NCBI RefSeq assembly: GCF_041260155.1
Contig: NC_091933.1
Span: 31,117,933 to 31,181,932, forward strand
Reading direction: 5' to 3'
DNA from: Ptychodera flava
Taxonomy: Eukaryota; Hemichordata; Enteropneusta; Ptychoderidae
DNA length: 64,000 nucleotides
In this document: piece by piece, positions 46,141 to 64,000 of the stretch
How the letters are laid out: each line of letters opens with the position of its first letter
Position numbering within the stretch: position 1 is the stretch's first letter
The notes under the pieces: generated by a model
The model's input: the letters and a program-made list of their open reading frames with translations, nothing else
Database searches by the model: none
What the model was told of the DNA's origin: nothing
Translations under genes and position numbers: made by a program

Positions 46141-47136
46141 CGACTTGTCATAAATTAAACCAATATGGGGAACAAATTGAAATTGTCCACAACAAATTTT
46201 GTCGTTACGTGTTGAAAGTCTATCAAAATACACCAAGTCTCGCAAATTAAAGCTGAACTTGGGCGTTTTCCAGTGCGTGTTTTCAGATTGACCAGAGTCA
46301 TCAAATATTGGTTTAGATTGCTGTCTATGCCACAAAATCGTCTGGCATATCATTGTTACATCTTTCAATATAATGAAGCAGAGAAGAGTAAAGAATGTTG
46401 GGCACTTTGGGCTAAAAAGTTACTTTTTTCAGTGGGAATGGGCGAAGCATGGCTCAATCAAGGGGTAGGGTGTGTCAATAGCTTTATCCTCCTTTTTAAA
46501 CAACGCTGTAAAGATATTTATATCCAAGATTGGCACGCTAGTTTACCTATATTTAGTAAGCTTGACACTTATCGTCTTATCAAAAATTCATTTTCTGTGA
46601 GTCATATTTGTCAGTTATCCAGGTACACAAGTTTCGCAGTGCTTTATGTCGTTTTAGACTTTCCGCACATTCTTTACGAATTGAATCTGACAGATATTTA
46701 AAAGTTAGTCGTTCAGATAGAGTTTGTTGTTTCTGTGATACAAACAGTATTGAAGATGAATATCACTTTTGCCTTATTTGTCCATTATATAAAGAGCTCA
46801 GAGCCAAATATTTACCACGCAACATTTACACTCATCCATCTATTGACAAGTTTACTCTGCTGTTTCAAATGCAGAATATCACTGTTATCCGTAATTTATC
46901 AAAGTTTGTATTTTTTGCAATGAAAAAAGCGAGATAGCATACAATCTGTACAATCTGTGATTTTTCCAGATTCTATGTCCAACAATGTGACTGTAAATAC
47001 TTCAATCGAATAGATGTACTCATGTTATTTATATATATAACAACAGTGTCTTCCGAGATGTACCTATTTTTGATAACGTTTGTATACATTTGGGCTGGAG
47101 GCCTATTGTATAAGAATAAAGATTAATAATTAACCA
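46141..47136 (+). mobile_element. Decayed LINE: C-terminus of reverse transcriptase and 3' tail
   Basis: Three frames in succession look like the end of a non-LTR retrotransposon polyprotein: IEIVHNKFCRYVLKVYQNTP, then AELGRFPVRVFRLTRVIKYW and VGMGEAWLNQG, then CCFCDTNSIEDEYHFCLICP, the Cys/His segment typical of the C-terminal zf-RVT region. Frameshifts lie near 46243 and 46620-46640. The 3' end is AATAAAGATTAATAATTAA near 47117-47136. The element is 5' truncated and inactive. It sits 55-66 bp upstream of the NLR exon acceptor, on the opposite strand. Confidence 0.75.
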
Positions 47137-48566
47137 ATATTCCTGAGAGCGCTATTCTTCAGAAGTCACAGTGACCCCCTCCCTTATCAAGTGAAACTAT
47201 TTCAGATCTAATATCACTCTTGATGAATAGGGACAACGTATGAGGTCGAACGAGGAAATATTCTAATCACGCTTTTTATGCCGTCTCGAAATCTAAGATG
47301 TCTATATTGTCAACAGCTCTTTGAATTTATTTTACACTCATGGAGATAATAACATTATTGTGAAAATAGAAATGGATTTGATTTTCAAATGTCTGCAAGT
47401 TTAAACTTTATTTACTCCTCTTATTTAAATGTCTGTACAATTGTGCCAGGTTTATTTCTAGTTCTGATTCATTGGGTGCAATGCGCGCAAAATTTCATTT
47501 GTGTTGGTTTTATCATGATTTCAGTAAATTATTGCTGGACGTCAGAAGGTTGGGCCAGTAGCAGTTTACCTGATGGGTAACTTCGGTTTACTGACAGGAA
47601 ATTAGACATACGTATAAACGTGTGTAATGAACATGCCAACTTTATTAGCCAAGAATGTTTCTTCAGGCAGAGACACCAATCGAATCGAGCTGTGGGGACC
47701 GGACGATCGATGTAAATGTGCGAAATGAAAGCTTGTTATGGCTACAATCAACGTGCTCCTTCTCCCCCTCACTCCCCTCCCCGTGAAACGTGATAACATA
47801 TCGAAACTTGCTTACTCTCCTCGTCATTTTACTGGGCACGGAGATTTCGGGTATTATTTAACTCACCTTTTTGGCAAGGCGGAGATTTCGTAATATCGCT
47901 TGGACGAGGACTCCATTCGTGTCTGTCTTCTAACATATTTCAAGAAAGGGAAGAAAAAGACAAGGAAAGCAACGGTTTTAACTTACTCTGAACAAATCCA
48001 TGTACAATGGTCAACAACTGTGCCAAGTTCCACAATAGATGGACTGTGGTATAACGCCCTAACCAGGTACCAACCTCCATTGTTCATGCTGATCCTCCGT
48101 CACAGAGGTTCTCGAGTCGGTGAGAGAGGTTAGTTTGCCTTGGACTTATACTTGAGCAAGACCCATAGAACTCCCTCTTGCAAACCTGTTCAACCTAAAC
48201 ATCATGGTTGTTTTGTACATAGTATTTCAAACGGATTCGCTTCGTTTGAACGTTTCCTCAATATATTAAAAGCCCTGGCTAGTACAACAATAATATTTTT
48301 AGGGACTAGACTGCTAAACCTTTGAGCTCACCTTCACAACTATGTACATGGCCAATGGTCACGGTCGAGCCGGCTCCAGCTACAATGACAGTGTTTTTAT
48401 CGCCTGGCACACTCACTTGTCTTTGACAGTTAGGATGGTCATCAAGGGTACTCCTTTCGACGTCATAGCGAACATCTTCAACACTATCGCCATCACCACA
48501 ACTCGCCTGCAATGTAATCGCGTCACTGAGCGTCAGACAACGTGCAGTAAACAGCTCAGAGTCCCA

Positions 48567-48673
<107 letters not shown>

Positions 48674-49046
48674 TAGTATGTTTATTTGCCACAGAAATAC
48701 GACGTACTATGTACAGAATGTCAAGAGTGGTGTAATATTTAAAGCATATATATATAAAAAAATATAATAGTGACATTTCTGCAGAAAAGGTAATGCTATA
48801 TAATCATTGGAATGTGATCTATGGCTGGAAAACAGGAAAAGCTTAAGTGAAGCTTGCATCATCTGTTTCCCATTTAACTGTACAGAAAGTAAGCAAACGT
48901 AAAATACAGAGGGCTTTTACAATAAGTAAACAAAGTAAACTGTAAATTAACGCACGGTAAAATGCACAGTGTTGTACTGACTAAAACAGATTAATGTGGA
49001 GAACTGAGGCGAAAAATGAGCTATCAGCAAGAACAATGAACACGTA

Positions 49047-49112
<66 letters not shown>

Positions 49113-49114
49113 TG

Positions 49115-49148
<34 letters not shown>

Positions 49149-49150
49149 TG
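49047..49150. repeat. (TA)n plus (TATG)n compound microsatellite
   Basis: A TA tract of about 60 bp passes into seven or so TATG units. Confidence 0.9.
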
Positions 49151-52100
49151 TCGGTTAGACCATATGTGACGTCATTTGAACGACCTGTTCAGTGTACAAT
49201 GTACCATACCTTTCTCGCAGTGGCACACACGATGCGATTACAGCATGCTTGCAGATAGACAGACACATGTCAAAATGATCAGTATTAACTCATGGTATTT
49301 ACATGCAATTTTCTCCAAAAGCTTCGAATTTCGTGAAACGTCCAAAAATAGGTTGTCAGATGGCTGAATTATTTTCACTCGTAAAATTGATGTTCGTAGG
49401 GAACATCGGCTACATGCTCGTCAGAGTAAATCAGCAAAGCCGGAAAAATTTGTGAAAATATCGCCGTGGGGGAAACGTTACATCATAGAGACAATAAAAT
49501 GCTCACTCTGCTACAAGTGATCGCTCTTAGGTCAACTCTAGGGATGAACTTTGCGTGCTCAGGCTGTGAGTAGGTGTTATAATATTAGAACAAGGAAGTT
49601 GGGTCAACGCCAGCTCTAGGGGCTGCAGCTCGGCATTGAGTGTGTCGTGGTTGGTAGACACAGCATCTAAACGTACGTATTCCGTAGAATTCGTGATCAT
49701 GAACTCTTCAGACACCAGACAAAATACGGAAGAAACCTGTTCATATTATGTAGCCTACCTGGTGTGCAGTGTAATAAATATATGTAACTTGTATCCGCAC
49801 ATCAACGAAACTCGCTGACGGAAAATGAAAATGGTCCCAGCTAGGCGAAACCACTGGGACTTCCTTTTTAGTATACATCTGCTACGCTTCGGGGCAGTTT
49901 CAGGTAACCGAACGTCACCCTAACTTTTTACCCCCGTAAAACAAAATCCTGCGACTTTAAGAAGTGTAAGGAATCTTTGCCAAAGTGTTAACTTTGCTTT
50001 TGGTCGCGCAGACTCCGAAAAAATGTCCAAGCATGTTTCGGAACTGGGGCTACCCACCAGATTTTCAAAAACAATGCCTCAGGAAGCACACAATACTAGT
50101 ATTTATTTTGTCCGACAGATCTCCGATATGGCCTAGTAGTAATTTACACGCGGTTATCAGAAATTTTGATCGGAAGGCATATAGCAGACATACAATCAGT
50201 GATATAAAGGGTCCGTCAGAATTGAAATTAATCTATATTGTTAGCATAGTCTATATATAAAACTACGTACTGTCGACCCTTTGTTAAATTCCCCGAATTA
50301 CACATTTTTGACCTGCAGATATTAGTGCGCTGGCTTTGTTGAAAAATATGGGTAAATTGTACGCTGTGAACTATAGATCAACACAAGAATGCCATACAGA
50401 TAAACATATGGATACAATCAACTTTGGCGCGGAGTTTCAGAAGAGTGCCGATTTCACCTGTATGGCCTGTCTAGCTTTATCAAAGTGAAAGACACTGCAC
50501 ACCTGGACTTTGTTCATACGCAATCCCGATACGCATTCTAGAAACACGAAGTCAACTTAAATACAGAAGAACACGCTCATTTGAACAAAAGTGAAATTAT
50601 TTACCATTTACAAGTTACTGTTGTTAACTCAGGGCTTCTTTGGAAACTTCCCATGCAATATATACAACCAACATTCTGAACATTTTGGCATTGATTTGGA
50701 GACAGTACATCTTTATAGACTTTTGTTGTGACTGCGTAGTGGTCACGTGACAACTTTGATGACCTTTCATTGGCTTATAGCCAATGTGATTTGTGGAATT
50801 ACGCCAACTTAAGTGCAATCATATAGAAACTAAAGGCAATTGCAACGTAAAAGAAGTCACCCTCTGTTTGTAGTTGCGGTTGATACTACTTTAGCCTGCA
50901 TGATAATCTATCATAAAAGAGATAGCAGCAGCGGGTAATCTTTACGAAGTTGTGATCTGTTTTGAAAGGTTCCACACACGGTGCAGTAACAAGAACTTAT
51001 TCATCATTTTCAAATTTATTGTAATCCTATTACTGTGGTCACAATATGTCGATGTATCTTATTGTCATAGTGATTGCTGTTGAGGGTTGTCTGTCAGTAA
51101 TTCTCAGTGACAGTTCCCCGGGCATTGCAGTCATATAACCAGATGGCAGCACCGGTCACTTTGATTCTACAGTCACTTACCAATGTAACATTCCAAACTT
51201 AGGCAAATTAGCAGATGTGGTTGCACTTGATTTGTATAAAAACAAGCATGAACACTCCAGAGTGTTTAATGTATATGCTAATAATGTGCCTGCCACTGCA
51301 GAATTATAATATCGAGTTCATATACTCTGAGGAAATATCAGAAAAGCATTACAGTGTTCTGATCTTTTGTACAGACTTTCCTGTAAAATTACAGCAACAT
51401 GCCAGAATTGGTAGGTAATGCAACAATGATGCAGTAGTTGTGATGTGATGTTTTCCACATTGGTGGATAAAATGTACTTTTACAGCATGTACCACATCGC
51501 TTGGGTCACTACAGAGTGACACATTACCATGGCGACAGCTTTGACAAAACTACATCATTATACTTGTACTGCAGCTTCCACTCAAATACCGACAAACACT
51601 TAGAGGCATCAAAATTTGGGATTTAGAGCATACATGGTTATAAAATGAAACTGGCAATGATCATATGCAACGTTTTTCTGGCAAAACTCACCAGGTAATG
51701 AAAGGTATAAAAAGTAAGGTTAGATTTAAATGTGATGGAATGCAAAATAGGACACAAATGACAAGTAGGTGTGCTTGCATTACATGAAGTTGTTTTTATT
51801 GAATAAAACAATGTGTAGTTGGCTGAAAGTTTGTTTCGTGTCTGATTTTAAAAACATGATAGCTGTATCAAAGGTGATTGATGTGAAATCCTAAATGAGA
51901 CATTGCATTATCTTTGATTACTTGATCAGAGGACATCAAAATGTTAGTACATAAATGCATCGGCATAAATATGAGGGTACTAACTTTGTTGATAATGAGG
52001 CTGTGAATTATGTCATTCCTTCATCTTTCTCCTGTTTGTTCAATGTTCCCGTGGAAAAGCGAAAGAAATCTGAAATGTTTAAAAAATCTGTGCCCTAGTT

Positions 52101-52212
52101 AAACTTACAAAGAGTTCAGAGAGAGTTCAGAGAGAGTGAGAGGGAGAGAAATCAGCAGACAAACCACAGTGACTGGCTAACAAAAAAGCCATGACAACTC
52201 TTTCCATTGCTT

Positions 52213-52349
52213 AGCCCTTTCACCACAATACTTTGGCGAAAATCAACCACTACCGGATAGACTATTGTTCACCCCTATTTCCCTATGTAGAGATCAAACC
52301 TGACCAGGAAAACAATAGGATTATACCAAACTATGGTACTGAAAGGGTT
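52213..52349. mobile_element. 137-bp MITE with AGCCCTTTCA ends
   Basis: AGCCCTTTCACCACAATACT at the left is mirrored by ACTATGGTACTGAAAGGGTT at the right, about 24 bp of imperfect inverted repeat. It belongs to the same loose CCCTTTCACCAC family as the fragments at 27735 and 36283. Confidence 0.6.
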
Positions 52350-52739
52350 GTGAGGTCTTCTAGATGACATGGACCCTGTAATGTTTACTCCATAGTTGTC
52401 CAATGACTTTGGTTAGTAAGTTTGATGAGGCAGCTTGCTGGAGGGATAATACTGGGATAAGGTGTCTTGGTGTTCATAATGCACTTGTGCTATTCAATGA
52501 AGGCTTGGCAAAACTAGATCGCAGGACAGGGGTACTGGCATTGAAAATACTGTTGTCAAGACGTAAACCAACTACTGAGTGAATTTCCTCAGCTTTGTTA
52601 TATTAGAGGGCCAACAAAGTCACCATTTTGTACAACCATTTACAAAGTGAATACTTTGGCCAGTTATTTTAGTTGTTTTGAGCGATACTTGAAATAATGC
52701 TTGGAAAAGAAGATGAGTAACTAAGCGTATTGTCCTTCA

Positions 52740-60745
<8,006 letters not shown>

Positions 60746-61249
60746 GTTGGGTGTATTAATCTTCTTCGTCCTAAATTTCAAGGAAAAGAGTTCTGTACTA
60801 ACACTTCACTGTAGAAAGCCAAGCGAAGGCATGCGTACGCACTAGAAGCTGATTCGGACTGAGATTCGGAACGATTCGATGAAAATTTGCTGGCAGTGTG
60901 GGCGCCCTCATCGTTTAATAACATTAATCTGCCAGTGTCTTTCTCGCTTCTGCTGCCTATGGCATAATCAGTAATGTGTCTATGATGTACTAACATTGCT
61001 AGTGTCTGCAAGTTCTAATCTTCTCTCAGCGTTGTCTGTTCTGGGACAAATTGTGGATGTGAGTCAATGAGATTTAGAATCTGCCAGTATTTTGATTGAA
61101 AAATTTCGTTCTCCAGGTTCTTTAGTTGTTTGCAAGTGCACTGCTTGCTCAGCAGGTCTGTGTTGTTTATGTCAAATGTGGTTGGAGCACAGGCGAACCA
61201 GAAATAAATACATTCTAAAAATATGAATTTTTGATAATTATTCAAAATA
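60746..61249. other. Upstream region of NAA10
   Basis: The 5' UTR and promoter of NAA10 should lie here on the minus strand. No TATA box in a convincing place and no CpG-rich patch is visible. Confidence 0.4.
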
Positions 61250-61551
61250 ATGATTGTAATTATGAAACCTTGATATCACTAAACCCGAGATAGTTCATCC
61301 GGATTGAGCTTTCTTTCTGATGCAGCAATCGATAAAATCGCTCTACGTGTATGAGTTGTGTATGACATATTTATATTGGGTGGCTGGCCAGGGTGTCCAA
61401 TATACTAGGAGCCGCTTTTGTACATGTACTCCTAGTATAATATTGAACGCCGCCTATGTCATACACAATTTATACACGTACGATTTCATCGAGTGCTGCT
61501 CTGCATAAAGGAAGTTAAACCTTTAGTGATATCAATGTTTCATAATTACAA
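61250..61551. mobile_element. 300-bp foldback element
   Basis: Outer pair: ATTGTAATTATGAAAC and TTGATATCACTAAA at the left, TTTAGTGATATCAA and GTTTCATAATTACAAT at the right. Inner pair: GTTGTGTATGACATA and TATGTCATACACAAT. Innermost: ATACTAGGAG and CTCCTAGTAT. It is upstream of the NAA10 start. Confidence 0.8.
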
Positions 61552-62000
61552 TTTACTATTTTTAATAATTACAAAAATAATATAATATTTTTAGATTATT
61601 CATTTCCAGTTCGCTTGTGGTTAGAAGTATTATAAACAACCAACAGACTTGTATGCAGGGCATTGGATGTGTATGTTAAGCTGTGATTTAAGAATGCCCT
61701 GCTGACACACTGGTAGATAAAGGCTATACATTCATCACTGTGCGGAACAGCAAATGTTACCTTGAACGGGCATTAACATTCCAGAATAAATTATGTATGA
61801 AATTGCATTCAATTTCCAATTATGAATATGAATATATTTTCAAACATGGTCCACTTTGATGGACTGTGAATTGAAAACCTAATTTTGTCATCACAGGATT
61901 CCCAATTGTATAGGTTTTCACTTCATCAGATTATATTTCCAATTTGACTTCAGCTATATTGTATGACTTCAATAAGATGTACTGTACAAATAATGCATAA

Positions 62001-62021
62001 TTAGTATAATTATTATACTAA
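62001..62021. repeat. Perfect 10-bp palindrome
   Basis: TTAGTATAAT, one T, then ATTATACTAA: exact inverted arms with a 1-base spacer. Confidence 0.8.
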
Positions 62022-62378
62022 TATTGGAACTCACTTATACATCGAGGAATCCTGTGATTACATCTTTCACACAGGGGACTGAAAACTCACAAATTTGCCT
62101 TCTATTGAATTGGACAAGTACGAATTACTGTATTCATGATTTTCAAGTAATAAAATCAGTGACAAAAATTCAGAATTTCTTCTGACGGTGAGGGGTTGGC
62201 ACTCACTTGAAGTATACAGATAAAGTGTGATATAAGAAAGATTGTTGGGTATAATTCTTCATTAGCATGTAAACAACTGGAGTATATACAAATGTGAAGA
62301 ACATTAGGGATATTAATGGCAAAATCCTGTTCAAAGGTGTTGTCCTGGGGTGCCTTTTGCATTAAAAACAAGTCATCG

Positions 62379-63350
62379 TTGATGACACAGTCCCCACTTG
62401 TTAATGGGTGCTTTGATTACAGGTCCTCAGAGAGGATAGAGTCCTCTTCATTAGGTCTGTGATAAAAATACTTTTGAATAAATTCGCTTGATACATGTCT
62501 GAGTTGTAGTTCAGGACATGAAAAAATCATAATAAAATGGCCACATGGTGAACATATTGATCGAATCACAAAACAAATCAATGTGCATATGTATGACATA
62601 GGTCAATGTCCTTGTACCAAGTTTGAATAAAATTGGTTGAGATATGCCTGAGTTATGGCTCTGTACATGAAAAAATCATAACAAAATGGCCGCACGGCGG
62701 CCATATTGGATCGTATCACAAAACAAATTGATGTGCATAGCTATGACATTGGTCATTGTCCTTGTACCAACTTTGAATAAAATCTGTAGAAACATGCCTG
62801 AGTGATGGCTCTGTACATGAAAAAATCGTAATAAAATGGCCGCCTGGCGGCCATATTGGATCGTATCACAAAACAAATTGATGTGCATATGTATGACATA
62901 GGTCAATGTCCTTGTACCAATTTGAATAAAATCGGTTGAGAAATGCCTGAGTTATGGCTCTGTACATGAAAAAATCGTAACAAAATGGCCGCACGGCAGC
63001 CATATTGGATCGTATCACAAAAAGAATTGACGTGCATATCTATGACATTGGTCAATGTCCTTGTACCAACTTTGAATAAAATCAGTTGAAACATGCCTGA
63101 ATTATGGCTCTGTACATGAAAAATCATAATAAAATGGCTGCCTGGCAGCCATATTGGATCGTATCATAAAACAAATCGACGTGCATCTGTATGACATATG
63201 AAGTAATCCTTGTACCAAGTTTGAATGATTATCGCTTTAGGCATCTCTGAGATATCTGTGTGAACGGACGGACGCACCCACGCACAGACGCACCCACGCA
63301 CGGACATGACCAAACCTATAAGTCCCCTGGACGGTGTCCGTGGGGACTAA
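62379..63350. mobile_element. Tandem-repeat element (150-bp units) with terminal hairpin
   Basis: The 5' end contains CAGTCCCCAC (62388-62397). The 3' end has a hairpin AGTCCCC ... GGGGACT (63321-63348, with a GGAC/GTCC inner stem), whose last arm GTGGGGACT is the complement of the 5' sequence. Between are about five units of 149-150 bp; TCCTTGTACCA recurs at 62609, 62759, 62909, 63058 and 63207. Units carry AAAATGGCCGC and GGCGGCCATATTGGAT. A CGGACGGACGCACCCACGCA stretch precedes the hairpin. No coding capacity. Confidence 0.7.
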
Positions 63351-64000
63351 AAAACAATGGTCCGGACTAGAATTCATCGCTAAATCTTGACACTTAGACA
63401 TACTTTACAAAATGTGCTGTGAAGACAAGGCTAATACTTTGTGTTTGAACATTGAAATTTAGGGTGAAGACGAAGCAAAAATGAAAAAACAATAAAAAAT
63501 CACATCTATTGTCTTACCAAATTTCTACCACAATATGCATGTAAATTTGAACACGACCAACGGTTCCAGATTACAACAGCTTTTCAAGCCTCCAATCAGT
63601 GGATAGAGTGAAAAAGAGCTACAATGGCGAATCATTAACAGCCAATTCACAAGTATCGTTTTCCAATATTGATTACTTTTATTTCTAAATGTTTCACTGG
63701 ATACAGTAACCTGGGAATTTCATTGTACAAATTGCTAGAAATCTGTAGAAAAGATAAAGCACTGTGAGGCTTGACAAAGTGGCTTGCCACAATTGACCAT
63801 CATGGTACAAATCACCCTGCTTCACACAAAAGCTGACAGAAGGGGTACCCTATTATATAGAAAAAACCCAAAGCTTTAAAGAAACACTTTGGTATATTAG
63901 CACTTACAATATTTATAAATTATTTGTTGTATTACTATAATATGAAAATGAAAATCACACCCTGTATCCAGAGTGTAAAGCTAGAGAAAAGTTGTATTGT
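63351..64000. other. Terminal AT-rich stretch
   Basis: No gene, repeat array or strong inverted repeat recognised. Confidence 0.5.

Noticed and set aside
62676..63127. Minus-strand frames with repeated CDTIQYG-type segments
   Set aside because: They are translations of the 150-bp tandem units, broken by stops at unit borders.

Overview
The window is animal genomic DNA: genes are split into short exons with GT/AG borders, introns are long and AT-rich, and introns and spacers are packed with microsatellites, foldback elements, MITE-like DNA transposons and a decayed LINE. A NACHT (NLR-type) gene, together with repeat families rich in short inverted termini, suggests a marine invertebrate. My inference, which the sequence does not prove, is an invertebrate deuterostome such as a hemichordate or amphioxus.

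Layout. (1) 1437-11252, + strand: fourteen exons encode the catalytic and C-terminal part of an M1 aminopeptidase N-like enzyme; its N-terminal exons lie upstream of the window or were not recognised. (2) 11253-16200: spacer with a (GA)n tract, a foldback element and a 913-bp element with PIF/Harbinger-like ends and a TAA target duplication. (3) About 16238-36775, + strand: a two-EF-hand protein resembling EFCAB12. It has eight well-supported exons plus two candidate 5' exons. Its introns hold a 1.46-kb near-palindrome, two copies of a 245-250-bp MITE, a duplicated 440-bp repeat, and a large nested insertion: a 156-bp tandem-repeat element interrupted by a 2.4-kb TTAA-flanked element. One exon carries an apparent one-base frameshift. 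(4) 36776-43372: no convincing gene. (5) 43373-46086, - strand: one large exon of a NACHT/NLR protein, with a LINE 3' fragment just upstream of its splice acceptor. (6) 47137-52739: no convincing gene, two long TA tracts. (7) 52740-60745, - strand: a complete six-exon NAA10 gene (N-terminal acetyltransferase catalytic subunit) with a triplicated splice-donor segment. (8) 60746-64000: a large foldback element and a 150-bp tandem-repeat element with a terminal hairpin.

The four genes are not functionally linked in any obvious way. The most unusual content is structural: two unrelated repeat families (156-bp and 150-bp units) share one architecture, a 5' end complementary to one arm of a GC-rich 3' hairpin. 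Also notable are a young 2.4-kb element with 0.2-kb inverted ends, long intronic inverted repeats able to form dsRNA, and the triplicated splice donor in NAA10. Exon borders were assigned by eye from reading frame, splice consensus and family knowledge; no transcript evidence was available.
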